From contig NZ_JAKZEY010000001.1 in the NCBI RefSeq assembly GCF_022808955.1, positions 174,483 to 238,482 of the forward strand: DNA of 64,000 nucleotides. Reading direction: 5' to 3'. Shown piece by piece: positions 1 to 8,690 of the stretch (positions are counted from its first letter, which is position 1; each line of letters starts with the position of its first letter). A program made the translations under genes and the position numbers. Under the pieces are notes generated by a model that saw nothing but the letters and a program-made list of their open reading frames with translations, searched no databases and had not been told where the DNA came from. This DNA is from Anaerococcus sp. AGMB09787 (GTDB lineage Bacteria > Bacillota > Clostridia > Tissierellales > Peptoniphilaceae).

Positions 1-499
1 AAATTTTCTGAGCGACTTGGTCAATTTTGTCAGGGTCCTTGGCAAAGAGGAATTTGTTTGGAGCAAAGTCCAAGATTTTAGCTAGATCTTCTTCAACTAC
101 TAGGTTAAGGCCTAGGTATCTGGCTTCTTCTACTGCGTACTCTCCTGCTTTTCTAGTGTAAATATTATCCATGTGGGGGATCATGATTTCTATATCTAGG
201 TCCTTGGTAAAGTCGATTATTTCTAGGGCAAGGTCCCTATCTAAGCTATGGGAGACTAGGGTTTTCTTGCTCTTGTAGTCGGTAATCATTCCTCCGTTGA
301 AGTTTGATAGGAGACCTCCATATTTTTCAAATTCTAGGTCATTGGCAAGGTCTATGACTCCTGCTGTAGGTCTACCAGAAACTATGGCGACCTTGTGGCC
401 TTCTTTCATAGCTTGTATAAGACTGTCTTTAGTTCTATGGGTAATTTCTTTCTTGGTGTTGATGAGGGTTCCGTCAACGTCTAATCCTATAAGTTTCAT
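1..499 (-). CDS. Cof-type HAD-superfamily phosphatase (3' part outside window)
   Basis: The minus strand reads MKLIGLDVDGTLINTKKEIT, the HAD motif I (DxDGTL) at the N-terminus, and continues open to the window edge, so only about the first 166 residues are present. A second HAD motif (IVSGRP) follows near residue 40. Cof-type HAD proteins dephosphorylate sugar phosphates or flavin-type metabolites; the substrate cannot be told here. The start lies directly against the stop codon of the upstream paralogue (TAA 500-502), so the two are almost certainly co-transcribed. The two proteins are clearly related and look like a tandem duplication. Confidence 0.85.
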   Translation of the reverse strand, partial: MKLIGLDVDGTLINTKKEITHRTKDSLIQAMKEGHKVAIVSGRPTAGVIDLANDLEFEKYGGLLSNFNGGMITDYKSKKTLVSHSLDRDLALEIIDFTKDLDIEIMIPHMDNIYTRKAGEYAVEEARYLGLNLVVEEDLAKILDFAPNKFLFAKDPDKIDQVAQKI

Positions 500-1306
500 T
501 TATTGTCCTATAATTTTTTCTCTTATATAGTGGGCTATTCCATCTTGGTCGTTGGTAAGGGTGATGTTATCTGCGACTTCCTTGATAATTTCACTGGCAT
601 TACCCATGGCGATCCCTCTACCTGCTGCCTTTATCATTTCTATGTCGTTTATTTCATCACCGAAGGCTATGGTGTCCTCGTGGTCTATCCCGTAGTAATC
701 TGCGATCTCTAGGAGGGACCTACCCTTGTTTATCCCCTTTGGCATGATGTCTAGGAATTGGGGCATGGACCTTATTGGATTTACTAGGTCTTTATATTTG
801 TCGATGAAGATTTTGGACTGAGTTTCCATGATGTGAGGGGCCTTGGAAAAGAGGATCTTGTTAACACCAAAGTCTATGGACTTACTAAGGTCTGGCACAA
901 GTTCGACTTCCATCTTGTTCTTTTTTCTAAGGAAATCTAGGGAGTAGGTGTCTTCCTTTTCTACCAAGATTTTCCCGTCCTTATTTATTATTAGGTCAAG
1001 ACCCAAGTCCTTGCCATAATCTATCATCTCTTGGGCCAGGTCCCTATCCAAGTAGTGGTTGATGATTGATTTTTTATTTTTCATATCGTAGACGTTGGCG
1101 CCGTTGGATGATGAGATTAGCCCACCAAGTTTGTCAAAGTCGAGTGCTTTGCCTATATGCTTGCAGGCGTGGTAGTCCCTTCCGCTAATAATTACGACCT
1201 TGCAATCTTGCTTTCTTGCATCAATCAAGGCTTCCTTGGTGGAGTCTGTCAATTCATTTTTGCTATTTAAAAGTGTACCGTCTAGGTCAACTGCTATTAA
1301 TTTCAT
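500..1306 (-). CDS. Cof-type HAD-superfamily phosphatase
   Basis: This 268-residue cytoplasmic protein starts MKLIAVDLDGTLLNS (motif I, nucleophile Asp in DLDGTL). It has IISGRD (motif II, about residue 40) and the C-terminal IAFGDEINDIEMIKAAG (motif IV, metal-binding Asp pair), which is the complete Cof/YidA architecture with a type IIB cap. It probably hydrolyses a phosphorylated sugar or cofactor. It is the upstream gene of a tandem pair with the truncated paralogue that follows; a third member of the family lies at 61.3-62.1 kb. Length is normal for the family. Confidence 0.9.
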   Translation of the reverse strand: MKLIAVDLDGTLLNSKNELTDSTKEALIDARKQDCKVVIISGRDYHACKHIGKALDFDKLGGLISSSNGANVYDMKNKKSIINHYLDRDLAQEMIDYGKDLGLDLIINKDGKILVEKEDTYSLDFLRKKNKMEVELVPDLSKSIDFGVNKILFSKAPHIMETQSKIFIDKYKDLVNPIRSMPQFLDIMPKGINKGRSLLEIADYYGIDHEDTIAFGDEINDIEMIKAAGRGIAMGNASEIIKEVADNITLTNDQDGIAHYIREKIIGQ

Positions 1307-1330
1307 AGTTTCCTTTGTTTATATAAATAT

Positions 1331-1358
1331 TATAAAAACCAGGAGTCAACCTGGTTTA
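1331..1358 (-). terminator. Rho-independent terminator of the EIIA gene
   Basis: An 8-bp inverted repeat (AAACCAGG / CCTGGTTT, arms 1336-1343 and 1350-1357) with a 6-nt loop is followed on the minus strand by a T-run. It sits just after the stop of the EIIA gene. Confidence 0.7.
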
Positions 1359-1361
1359 AAT

Positions 1362-1898
1362 TTAATTAGATGAAACCTTCAAGAGGTCTTCTTGGTGGCT
1401 TATTGGTCCGAATTTTACAGCTTCTATATCTAGACCATCTGTATTGGTTATTATAACTGGTGATTGGGTTTCCTTGCCTGAATTTTTGATATCATCAATA
1501 TTAAATTCGATAAGGAGGTCCCCCTTCTTGACTGGACTATTGATAGTAGTCTTGCTTGTGAAAGGCTTGCCTTGAAGCTCAACTGTATCTAGGCCTATGT
1601 GGATTAAAATCTCAAGACCAGAATCAGATGTAATACCAATAGCATGTCCTGTTTCAGCTATCATTGATACCTTGCCATCTACTGGAGCAAATACCTTGCC
1701 AAGACTTGGAATGATCATAACTCCCTTGCCCACAATCTCTTGGGCAAATACTCCATCAGCACATTCCTTTATATCCCTTACTTCACCATCTATAGGTGCC
1801 ACGATTGTTTCTTCTATATGTCTTTCTGTTTCGACTACTTGGTTTTCTTCGTCCTTTGATCCAGAAAAAGCATTCTTAACTTTATCAAATATTGACAT
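1362..1898 (-). CDS. PTS glucose-type EIIA protein (single domain)
   Basis: This 178-residue soluble protein has the glucose-family EIIA fold. The phosphorylated histidine is in EILIHIGLDTVEL (His100) and the supporting histidine in ETGHAIGI (His85), which match the two conserved histidines of the family. APIDGEV and APVDGKV are the typical beta-barrel turns. It passes phosphate from HPr to an EIIB partner and may also act as a regulator, as in other bacteria. No IIB or IIC gene lies beside it, so the sugar is unknown. Residues 1-30 form an acidic extension. It has its own terminator. Confidence 0.88.
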   Translation of the reverse strand: MSIFDKVKNAFSGSKDEENQVVETERHIEETIVAPIDGEVRDIKECADGVFAQEIVGKGVMIIPSLGKVFAPVDGKVSMIAETGHAIGITSDSGLEILIHIGLDTVELQGKPFTSKTTINSPVKKGDLLIEFNIDDIKNSGKETQSPVIITNTDGLDIEAVKFGPISHQEDLLKVSSN

Positions 1899-1982
1899 AA
1901 TACCTCCTACACTTTATCTTTACTTATATTTAAACTATACCCTTTTTGGGACAAGTCCTAGCTAAGGAAAAGATTAATAGTC

Positions 1983-2022
1983 GTAACATATGTTACAGAC
2001 TAAAGCTTATTATTTTTATAAA
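1983..2022 (+). promoter_or_regulatory. Palindromic Crp/Fnr-type operator and promoter of hcp
   Basis: A perfect 14-bp palindrome, GTAACATATGTTAC (1983-1996), lies upstream of hcp. A TATAAA box at 2017-2022 would start transcription near 2029, which puts the palindrome centre about 40 bp upstream of the start. That is the class II position for Crp/Fnr activators. The regulator gene itself is the next gene after hcp. The operator is seen directly; the assignment to that regulator is inference. Confidence 0.65.
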
Positions 2023-2052
2023 ATAAAGGAAAGAAAAGAAAAGGAGTAAATA

Positions 2053-3666
2053 ATGTTTTGTTATCAATGTCAAGAAACAGCAAATAATAAAGGATGTACC
2101 AAGAGGGGAGTTTGTGGCAAGGACGAAGTTACTGCCAATATTCAAGACCTTTTAATATATGTTAGCAAGGGCCTAAGCGAGGTCATAAATAAGTCTAATG
2201 ATATCGAAGATAAATATTACGATAGGATTTCTAACAACCTATTTATATCTATAACTAATGCAAACTTTGATAAGGATTTTATCCTAGAAGCAGTTAAAGA
2301 AACCATTAGGATGAAAGAAGACTTGCTAGGAAAAAATAACCTTGGTAACCTATCAGAAGGTGCTAATTTTAATTCTGCGGATGATGAGGAGCTAATGAAA
2401 AAAGCCATAGAGGTTGGCATATTAAATATAATAAAGGAAGATGAGAGAAGCCTAAAAGAACTAATAACCTATGGGCTAAAGGGGATGGCAGCCTATAACC
2501 ACCACGCCAATGTCTTGGGTTATAGGGATAGAAGCATAGATGAATTCATTACTAAGAGCCTAGAAGCAACCACCAAAAACTTATCCTTAGATGAGTTAAT
2601 AGATTTAGTGTTAGAAACAGGATCCTTTGGTATAAAGGCCATGGAATTACTTGATAAGGCGAACAGAGAATCTTTTGGTAGTCCGGAGATAACAGAAGTA
2701 AACTATGGAGTAGGGGATAAGCCGGGAATACTGATATCAGGCCATGACCTAAAAGATATGAGGACCTTGCTAGAACAAAGTAAGGATGCTGGTATAGAAA
2801 TCTATACCCACTCAGAGATGCTCCCTGCCAACTATTACCCTGAATTCAAAAAGTATGACCACCTCCATGGCAACTACGGCAATAGTTGGTGGAAGCAAAA
2901 TGAAGAATTCGAACACTTTAATGGGCCGATCCTAATGACAACCAATTGCATAATTCCAATGAAGTCAACAAATACCTACAGGGATAGGATGTTTACAACA
3001 GGAAATGCAGGCTATCCAGGAGTAGTCCATATTAGTGAAGATGAGGATGGTAACAAGGACTTTAGTCAAATAATTGAACTTGCAAAGACTTGCAAGGCCC
3101 CAGATAAGCTTGAAGATATAAAAGTAGTAGGAGGCTTTGCCCACGAACAAACATTGGCCTTGGCAGATAAAATTGTCAGGGAGGTCAAGGCTGGCAATAT
3201 CAAAAAATTTGTTGTAATGGCTGGCTGTGATGGAAGAAATAAAGATAGGTCCTACTACACAGACTTTGCCAAGGCCCTACCAAAAGACTATGTAATTCTT
3301 ACTGCAGGCTGTGCAAAATACAGGTACAACAAGCTAGGTCTTGGGGATATAAATGGAATACCAAGGGTCCTAGATGCAGGTCAATGTAACGATTCATATT
3401 CCCTAGTGCAAATCGCCATAGCCCTAAAAGACGCCTTTGGCCTAGATGATATAAATGACCTGCCAATAGAATACAACATAGCCTGGTACGAACAAAAGGC
3501 AGTCATAGTCCTACTAAGCCTATTAAGCCTTGGAGTAAAAAACATTCACCTAGGACCAAGCCTACCTGCCTTCCTATCAGATACAGTAGTAAAATTTTTG
3601 GTAGATAACTTTAACTTAAGCCCAAACAAAAGTGTCGATGAGGACTTAAAAGAGATGTGTAATTAA
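2053..3666 (+). CDS. hcp: Hydroxylamine reductase (hybrid cluster protein)
   Basis: This 537-residue protein carries the N-terminal iron-sulfur ligands Cys3, Cys6, Cys15 and Cys21 (CX2CX8CX5C, the class I spacing). All expected hybrid-cluster ligands are present: His231 (SGHDLKD), Glu255 (HSEMLPAN), Cys299, Cys392 (AGCDGRN), Cys420 (AGCAKYRY), Cys445 (GQCNDS), Glu480 and Lys482 (WYEQKAV). Proteins of this family reduce hydroxylamine and are now also described as NO reductases or nitrosylases that protect anaerobes. No hcr partner gene is adjacent. A strong AAGGAG ribosome site precedes the start, and a palindromic operator lies upstream. Confidence 0.97.
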   Translation: MFCYQCQETANNKGCTKRGVCGKDEVTANIQDLLIYVSKGLSEVINKSNDIEDKYYDRISNNLFISITNANFDKDFILEAVKETIRMKEDLLGKNNLGNLSEGANFNSADDEELMKKAIEVGILNIIKEDERSLKELITYGLKGMAAYNHHANVLGYRDRSIDEFITKSLEATTKNLSLDELIDLVLETGSFGIKAMELLDKANRESFGSPEITEVNYGVGDKPGILISGHDLKDMRTLLEQSKDAGIEIYTHSEMLPANYYPEFKKYDHLHGNYGNSWWKQNEEFEHFNGPILMTTNCIIPMKSTNTYRDRMFTTGNAGYPGVVHISEDEDGNKDFSQIIELAKTCKAPDKLEDIKVVGGFAHEQTLALADKIVREVKAGNIKKFVVMAGCDGRNKDRSYYTDFAKALPKDYVILTAGCAKYRYNKLGLGDINGIPRVLDAGQCNDSYSLVQIAIALKDAFGLDDINDLPIEYNIAWYEQKAVIVLLSLLSLGVKNIHLGPSLPAFLSDTVVKFLVDNFNLSPNKSVDEDLKEMCN

Positions 3667-3698
3667 TTTAGTAGAGAGAAATTTAAAAGATATTAGAT

Positions 3699-3746
3699 AG
3701 ACCAATGCCTAACCTTTAATTAAAGGAGTGGGCTTGGTCTTTTTTT
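3699..3746 (+). terminator. Terminator after hcp
   Basis: The arms AGACCAA (3699-3705) and TTGGTCT (3734-3740), with further internal pairing, are followed by six T residues. It separates hcp from the regulator gene. Confidence 0.75.
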
Positions 3747-3819
3747 GACCTATCTCCTTAGAAATATAATAATATGTCCTCGTTTAAAAAATCCTGTATA
3801 ATATTAACAAGGAGCTAGT

Positions 3820-4464
3820 ATGGATCTTAGGGAAATTGACTTATTTAAAAATTTATCAGAAGAAGACTTGGTGAGATTAAGCAAAGATGTGAGCTTTGAA
3901 GAGAGGACCTACAAAAAGGGCGAGACCATCTTTAACTGGGGAGATATAACAAAAGACCTTTTTTACTTGCGTGAAGGGAAGATTGCTATTTATAATATAG
4001 ATTCTAAGGGCAAGAGATTTATCTTGGAAAGCTTGGATAAGCCTATGGTATTTGGAGAAATATATGTCTACCTAAACTTACCCTTTGACTTCTATGGAGA
4101 GGCGATGGTTGATAGCAAGATTATAATCATTAGGGATTTTAAAAAGATTATCGAGGCTAGTCCTAGGACTTTGCTTTTAGATTTTATTGACCTTTTGGCA
4201 AGAAAGACCCTAAGCTTATCCAAGAAAAACCAAATAAGCTCTTCTCAAAGTCTCAGACAAAAAATTTCCAAGGTCCTCCTTGAAAATGAAATTAATAACA
4301 AGGTAGACCTTACTATGACCAGGGAAGAGCTAGCAGATTATCTATCTGTAACTAGACCTTCCTTATCAAGAGAACTATCCAATATGGTCGATAGTGATTT
4401 GATAGAGATAGATGGTAGGAATATTTATATTATAAATAAGGAAGAGATTATAAAGCAACTTTAA
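3820..4464 (+). CDS. Crp/Fnr-family transcriptional regulator (HcpR-like)
   Basis: This 214-residue protein has an N-terminal cyclic-nucleotide-type beta-roll sensor (about residues 5-120), a dimer helix, and a C-terminal Crp-type winged helix. The recognition region reads TREELADYLSVTRPSLSREL (about 164-183). It has no cysteine at all, so it cannot hold an Fnr-type Fe-S cluster; a heme or small-molecule sensor is more likely. HcpR regulators of this family commonly control hcp in anaerobes. Its place right after hcp, and the palindrome before hcp, support the same role here. The ribosome site AAGGAG is 8 nt before ATG. Confidence 0.88.
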   Translation: MDLREIDLFKNLSEEDLVRLSKDVSFEERTYKKGETIFNWGDITKDLFYLREGKIAIYNIDSKGKRFILESLDKPMVFGEIYVYLNLPFDFYGEAMVDSKIIIIRDFKKIIEASPRTLLLDFIDLLARKTLSLSKKNQISSSQSLRQKISKVLLENEINNKVDLTMTREELADYLSVTRPSLSRELSNMVDSDLIEIDGRNIYIINKEEIIKQL

Positions 4465-4465
4465 A

Positions 4466-4516
4466 AGCCCCCAGAATATTAACTTTGAAGTTAAGGTTCT
4501 AAGGGGCTATAAAAAT
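4466..4516 (+). terminator. Probable terminator after the Crp/Fnr regulator
   Basis: The arms AGCCCC (4466-4471) and GGGGCT (4503-4508) enclose a secondary AGAA/TTCT pairing. The T-run that follows is poor, so efficiency is uncertain. Confidence 0.45.
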
Positions 4517-4564
4517 TTGAGATTCACAAATTATCTAGCTAGGTTAATTGTGGTTAAATAACTA

Positions 4565-4711
4565 TTAAAAAATCCCAGATATCACTTGGGCAATCCACCA
4601 TCCAGCTTGGTGGCCGGTAGCATAAAGGATTATGCCATCAATTAATATAGAGCATAAGGGCATCAATATGAGGAATAAAATTATAGATTTTTTTGATTTA
4701 AATTCAGCCAT
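4565..4711 (-). CDS. Small membrane protein with TGHQAGWW motif (48 aa)
   Basis: I do not recognise this family. A start at 4711 is preferred because AAAGAAGGAT lies just upstream; a longer in-frame reading has no ribosome site. The 48-residue product begins MAEFKSKKS, then has one hydrophobic segment (about residues 9-30) running into IDGIILYATGHQAGWW and ends ISGIF. The same IDG-x-I-x(3)-TGHxAGWW block occurs in the larger exported protein encoded just upstream on the same strand, so the two are paralogous in that part. It could be an immunity-type, accessory or peptide component of a bacteriocin-like unit, but nothing proves that. Confidence 0.55.
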   Translation of the reverse strand: MAEFKSKKSIILFLILMPLCSILIDGIILYATGHQAGWWIAQVISGIF

Positions 4712-4724
4712 TATATCCTTCTTT

Positions 4725-5168
4725 CTATAAATATGGACAATGCCATACATCGTGTGGGCTGTTTTTTACACATCCAGAAGCATCTATTCCATAAGAAGTT
4801 CCATCGTTATTGATAAAGACTTTTTCTACATTACTTTTAGCCCGCTTCATAGCTTCAGATGCCCACCAACCTGCACTATGACCTGTAGTAGTAATAATAG
4901 CACCGTCAACTATATAACCTACTACAATTCCACTAACAAATAATAAGATTCCAGTAGCAGAATAAGTACTTATATCCTTATAAAGCTTTTCTCTTTGAAA
5001 AATGTAAGTTTCATCAGCATCTGTATTCGTATTTAAAGATAAAGATGTTTCTTGTAAATTAATAGTATTTACTTCGGAATCTGCATACGTAATACCACTA
5101 AAAAATGGTAAAATAAATGTGAATACAAGAGCGAGCGTAAAAATCTTTTTATATATAGTTTTCATCAT
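4725..5168 (-). CDS. Exported small protein with TGHSAGWW motif and C-terminal cysteine pair
   Basis: The start at 5168 is chosen because GGAAAGGAGAAT directly precedes ATGATG; an upstream ATG (5207) has no ribosome site. The 147-residue product has a signal peptide (MMKTIYKKIF, hydrophobic core, likely cut after ITYA), a polar spacer, then a hydrophobic segment ending VDGAIITTTGHSAGWW. A C-terminal tail of about 42 residues follows, with two cysteines ten residues apart (SGCVKNS and WHCPYL). The family is not recognised. Size, export signal, hydrophobic glycine-rich core and a possible disulfide resemble bacteriocin-like secreted proteins. It is followed 13 nt later by the shorter paralogue. 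Confidence 0.7.
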   Translation of the reverse strand: MMKTIYKKIFTLALVFTFILPFFSGITYADSEVNTINLQETSLSLNTNTDADETYIFQREKLYKDISTYSATGILLFVSGIVVGYIVDGAIITTTGHSAGWWASEAMKRAKSNVEKVFINNDGTSYGIDASGCVKNSPHDVWHCPYL

Positions 5169-5274
5169 AAATTCTCCTTTCCATTGACTTAATAAGTACC
5201 TTAACATCTGATTCTAAAACAATTTATTTGCCTCCTAACTTCTATCTAATAAATATTACTATGTCTTTATAATT

Positions 5275-5303
5275 ATAATATTATAAAAACGTTTTTTTGT
5301 CAA
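5275..5303 (-). promoter_or_regulatory. Sigma-A promoter for the AGWW gene pair
   Basis: On the minus strand TTGACA (5298-5303) is followed after 17 bp by TATTAT (5275-5280). The next gene on this strand is the exported AGWW protein, about 105 bp downstream. Confidence 0.55.
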
Positions 5304-5415
5304 GTTAATACTTTGAATATTTTGAAAATATATAGACTTTAGTTTTAATGTAATTTTATATGTGATTTCTATTTTTTATAAAGTAATAATCAAAATAAAA
5401 AAATTTAAAAAGCCC

Positions 5416-5444
5416 TTGATTTAATCTTCTTTTTGTTGTATTAT
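5416..5444 (+). promoter_or_regulatory. Promoter of the ribosomal superoperon
   Basis: TTGATT (5416-5421), a 17-bp spacer and TATTAT (5439-5444) form a good sigma-A promoter, with transcription expected near 5451. It drives rpsJ and the downstream ribosomal genes. Confidence 0.75.
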
Positions 5445-5450
5445 ATATAA

Positions 5451-5588
5451 GTGCTGTGAAGTGAGATGTTGCTTATGCTTTAAGGCCAAGGGCATAAGGA
5501 AACTTTCACCAAGCGAGCTTAGGAATGATCCTGAGCGGTTTCCAAATAATATCAAACACCCGGACGGGTGGAAAGAAAGAGAGAGGGA
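5451..5588 (+). promoter_or_regulatory. Structured 5' leader of rpsJ (S10 operon)
   Basis: The 140-nt untranslated leader holds at least two hairpins: GCTTAGGA/TCCTGAGC (about 5516-5537, including one G-U pair) and CACCC/GGGTG (5557-5561 and 5566-5570). Between them lies a 16-nt segment (5533-5548) that is repeated exactly in the rplM leader at 57715-57730. There is no T-run, so control, if any, would act on translation or processing. An autoregulatory role is inference. Confidence 0.5.
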
Positions 5589-5590
5589 AA

Positions 5591-5899
5591 ATGGCTGAAC
5601 AAAAGATTAGAATTAGACTAAGAGCATATGATCATGAAGTTATCGATAGCTCAGCAGAGAAAATCGTAGAAGCGGTTAAGAGATCCGGAGCCAAAGTAAG
5701 TGGACCAATCCCATTACCAACAGAAATTGAAAGAATCACAATTCTTAGGGCGGTTCACAAATACAAGGACTCAAGAGAACAGTTTGAACAAAGAACACAT
5801 AAGAGATTAATCGACATCATAGGACCTAATGCAAAGACATTAGACGCACTAAAGAAGTTAAACTTACCTGCAGGTGTCGATATCGAAATTAAGCTATAA
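5591..5899 (+). CDS. rpsJ: 30S ribosomal protein S10
   Basis: The 102-residue protein starts [20 protein letters not shown] and matches the full S10 pattern, including PLPTEIE and [15 protein letters not shown]. The start at 5591 is set by the GAGAGGGA ribosome site; an in-frame extension upstream lies in the leader. S10 sits in the 30S head and also works with NusB in antitermination. It is the first gene of the superoperon. Confidence 0.98.
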   Translation: MAEQKIRIRLRAYDHEVIDSSAEKIVEAVKRSGAKVSGPIPLPTEIERITILRAVHKYKDSREQFEQRTHKRLIDIIGPNAKTLDALKKLNLPAGVDIEIKL

Positions 5900-5969
5900 C
5901 TGTAATTAGGATGATTGACGATAATTGGTTATTAAGGAATAATCAAGAATCAATCCGCTGTAATTAAGG
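5900..5969 (+). other. rpsJ-rplC intercistronic hairpin flanked by a direct repeat
   Basis: The 79-nt gap, long for this operon, holds an imperfect hairpin (5909-5956; GGTTATT pairs AATAATC around an AAGG loop, and GGATGATT pairs with AATCAATCC). On each side is a copy of CTGTAATTA (5899-5907 and 5958-5966). This may be a processing or stability element; no known class is recognised. Confidence 0.35.
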
Positions 5970-5978
5970 AGGTACTCA

Positions 5979-6608
5979 ATGAAGAGTATATTTACAACAA
6001 AAGTAGGCATGACTCAAGTCATCGACGAAGATGGAGTTATTACTCCTGTAACTGTCCTAAAGGCCGACGAAAATGTTATAGTTCAAGTCAAAACAGTAGA
6101 AACTGATGGCTATAACGCAATCCAAGTTGGATATATGGACAAGAAAGAAAAGAATGTTAAGAAACCTGTTAGAGAACACTTTAAAAAAGCAGGCGCTACA
6201 ACAAAGAGATTCCTAAGAGAGATTAATCTAGGAGATGAAGCTCCAGAATTTAATCTTGGAGATAAGCTTTCAGTAGACCAATTTGAAGCTGGTGAGCTAG
6301 TAGATGTTGTTGCAACATCAAAGGGTAAGGGAACTCAAGGTGCTATCAAAAGATGGAACTACGGAAGAGGACCTCAAGGCCACGGTTCAAAATCACACAG
6401 GGTTGCAGGTGCAAGATCTGCGGGATCTGATCCAGCTAGAGTTTTCAAAGGTAGAAAAGGTTCAGGAAAGATGGGTAACGAAAGAGTTACTGTTCAAAAC
6501 ATCGAGGTTATCAAGGTAAGTACTGAAGATAACTACATCTTAGTTAAGGGTGGAGTTCCAGGACCTAAGGGCGGACTTGTTGAAGTTAAACAAGCCATCA
6601 AAGCCTAA
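5979..6608 (+). CDS. rplC: 50S ribosomal protein L3
   Basis: The 209-residue protein has the typical N-terminus (TKVGMTQV) and the central loop that reaches the peptidyl transferase centre (GPQGHGSKSHRVAGA, then VFKGRKGSGKMG). L3 is an early assembly protein of the 50S. It begins after AAGGAGG and lies 14 nt before rplD. Confidence 0.98.
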   Translation: MKSIFTTKVGMTQVIDEDGVITPVTVLKADENVIVQVKTVETDGYNAIQVGYMDKKEKNVKKPVREHFKKAGATTKRFLREINLGDEAPEFNLGDKLSVDQFEAGELVDVVATSKGKGTQGAIKRWNYGRGPQGHGSKSHRVAGARSAGSDPARVFKGRKGSGKMGNERVTVQNIEVIKVSTEDNYILVKGGVPGPKGGLVEVKQAIKA

Positions 6609-6622
6609 TTAAGGAGGAATAA

Positions 6623-7246
6623 ATGCCTAAAGTAGATATTTTAAATATTAAAGGAGAAAATGTTGGTTCACTAGAGCTTAACGAAACTCTATTTAATACA
6701 TCTATCAGTGAACAAGCTGTATATGAAGTTGTTAAAAACCAACTAGCAAATAAAAGACAAGGTACACAATCTGCCAAGACTCGTTCAGAAGTACGTGGTG
6801 GTGGACGTAAACCATTTAGACAAAAAGGAACAGGACGTGCTCGTCAAGGTTCAATCAGAGCTCCTCACTACACAGGCGGTGGAGTTGTATTTGCACCAAA
6901 GCCAAGAGACTATAGCTACAAACTTCCTAAGAAGTTAAAAAGAAAAGCTCTTTATTCAGTTCTTACATCAAAGGTAAATGATAATGAACTAATTGTTGTA
7001 GATAGTCTAGCACTAGAAAACAACAAGACTAAAGAAGCAGCTACTGCCCTAAAGGCCCTAGGAGCTGATAGAACAGCTTATGTAGTAACAGCTGAAAATG
7101 ATAATCTTGTTTACAGAGCTTTTAGAAACATCGAGGGTGTTGACGTATCAAGCGCAAGTCTAATCAATGTTTATGACCTAATAAGACATGACAAGTTAGT
7201 AATTACACAAGATGCAGTTGCTAAACTTGAGGAGGTATTTAACTAA
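6623..7246 (+). CDS. rplD: 50S ribosomal protein L4
   Basis: The 207-residue protein shows the L4 signature [21 protein letters not shown], the extended loop that lines the exit tunnel. In other bacteria L4 can autoregulate the S10 operon; whether it acts on the leader seen here is unknown. Its stop overlaps the rplW start by one base. Confidence 0.98.
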   Translation: MPKVDILNIKGENVGSLELNETLFNTSISEQAVYEVVKNQLANKRQGTQSAKTRSEVRGGGRKPFRQKGTGRARQGSIRAPHYTGGGVVFAPKPRDYSYKLPKKLKRKALYSVLTSKVNDNELIVVDSLALENNKTKEAATALKALGADRTAYVVTAENDNLVYRAFRNIEGVDVSSASLINVYDLIRHDKLVITQDAVAKLEEVFN

Positions 7247-7539
7247 TGAAATCACCTTACGAAATTATCAAAAGACCAATAATCACAGAAAAAAGTATGG
7301 AAATGCTTGATGAGAACAAATATACTTTTGAAGTAGACAAGAATGCAAACAAACCTGAAATCAAAGCTGCAATAGAGGCTATATTTGATGGGGTTAAGGT
7401 TAAAACAGTTAGAACAATGAACCTTACTGGAAAATCTGTTAGAACAAGATATGGATATGGTAAAAGACCTGACTGGAAAAAAGCAATTGTTACCTTGACA
7501 GATGACAGTGCAGAAATTGAATACTTCGACGGACTATAA
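7246..7539 (+). CDS. rplW: 50S ribosomal protein L23
   Basis: The 97-residue protein begins [17 protein letters not shown], the L23 hallmark, and contains [10 protein letters not shown]23 sits at the tunnel exit and is the docking point for trigger factor and SRP. Translation is coupled to rplD through TAATG. Confidence 0.98.
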   Translation: MKSPYEIIKRPIITEKSMEMLDENKYTFEVDKNANKPEIKAAIEAIFDGVKVKTVRTMNLTGKSVRTRYGYGKRPDWKKAIVTLTDDSAEIEYFDGL

Positions 7540-7550
7540 GGAGGGTTTAA

Positions 7551-8384
7551 ATGGGTATTAGAAAATTAAAACCATCTTCAAACGGTCATAGAAATATGTC
7601 TGTTTCAACTTTCGAAGAAATAACAAAGACAAAACCTGAAAAATCTCTTACAGTTGCTCTAAAAAGCAAGGGTGGAAGAAATAACACTGGTAGAACAACA
7701 GTAAGATTCCGTGGTGGCGGAGTTAAAAGAAAATATAGAATAATAGACTTTAAAAGAGATAAGGATAACATTCCAGCTAGGGTAAAAAGTATAGAATACG
7801 ATCCAAACAGAAGTGCAAACATTGCTTTACTAGCCTACAATGACGGTGAAAAGAGATACATCCTTGCACCTAAGGGACTTAATGTTGGAGATGTAGTAGA
7901 GTCAGGACCAAACGCGGATATTAAACCAGGTAATGCTCTAGAACTTAAAGACATCCCAGTAGGTACAATAGTTCATAACATCGAACTTAAAGCAGGAAGA
8001 GGAGCTCTTCTAGTAAGGAGTGCAGGTACAGGAGCACAACTTATGGCTAAGGAAGGCAAATTTGCTACACTAAGACTTCCTTCAGGCGAAATGAGACTAG
8101 TTCACCTTAACTGTAAAGCTACAATAGGATATGTTGGAAACAGCGAACACGAACTTATAAGAATAGGTAAGGCTGGTAAGAGTAGATACCTAGGAAGAAG
8201 ACCTCACGTAAGAGGATCTGTAATGAACCCTGTTGACCATCCACATGGTGGTGGTGAAGGAAGAGCACCAATAGGTAGACCAAGCCCAATGACACCATGG
8301 GGTAAGAAAGCTATGGGTGTTAAGACAAGAAACACTAAAAAACAATCTGAAGCTTACATTGTAAGAAGAAGAAACGAAAAATAG
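7551..8384 (+). CDS. rplB: 50S ribosomal protein L2
   Basis: The 277-residue protein is full length and holds the C-terminal motif [21 protein letters not shown], whose histidine lies near the peptidyl transferase centre. It starts 11 nt after rplW behind AAGGAGGG. Confidence 0.98.
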   Translation: MGIRKLKPSSNGHRNMSVSTFEEITKTKPEKSLTVALKSKGGRNNTGRTTVRFRGGGVKRKYRIIDFKRDKDNIPARVKSIEYDPNRSANIALLAYNDGEKRYILAPKGLNVGDVVESGPNADIKPGNALELKDIPVGTIVHNIELKAGRGALLVRSAGTGAQLMAKEGKFATLRLPSGEMRLVHLNCKATIGYVGNSEHELIRIGKAGKSRYLGRRPHVRGSVMNPVDHPHGGGEGRAPIGRPSPMTPWGKKAMGVKTRNTKKQSEAYIVRRRNEK

Positions 8385-8393
8385 GGGGATATA

Positions 8394-8681
8394 ATGGCAA
8401 GATCAGTTAAAAAAGGACCATTTGTCGATGATCATTTAATGAAAAAAATTGATGAATTAAATGAAAAAAATGAAAAAAAAGTTATAAGAACATGGTCAAG
8501 ACGTTCTACAATATTCCCAGAATTTGTAGAGCATACAATAGCAGTACACGACGGAAGAAAACATGTTCCAATATATATAACAGAAGATATGGTAGGACAC
8601 AAACTTGGTGAGTTCGTACCAACAAGAACCTTCAGGGGCCACGCTAAAAAGGCTACTGAAATGAAAAGCAAATTACGTTAG
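8394..8681 (+). CDS. rpsS: 30S ribosomal protein S19
   Basis: The 95-residue protein starts [19 protein letters not shown] and has the S19 block [18 protein letters not shown]19 binds 16S rRNA in the 30S head together with S13. It follows rplB by 9 nt. Confidence 0.98.
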   Translation: MARSVKKGPFVDDHLMKKIDELNEKNEKKVIRTWSRRSTIFPEFVEHTIAVHDGRKHVPIYITEDMVGHKLGEFVPTRTFRGHAKKATEMKSKLR

Positions 8682-8690
8682 GAGTAAGAT

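Noticed and set aside
5525..5590. N-terminal extension of S10
   Set aside because: The extension lies in the structured leader and has no homology to S10; the ATG at 5591 fits the family start and its ribosome site.
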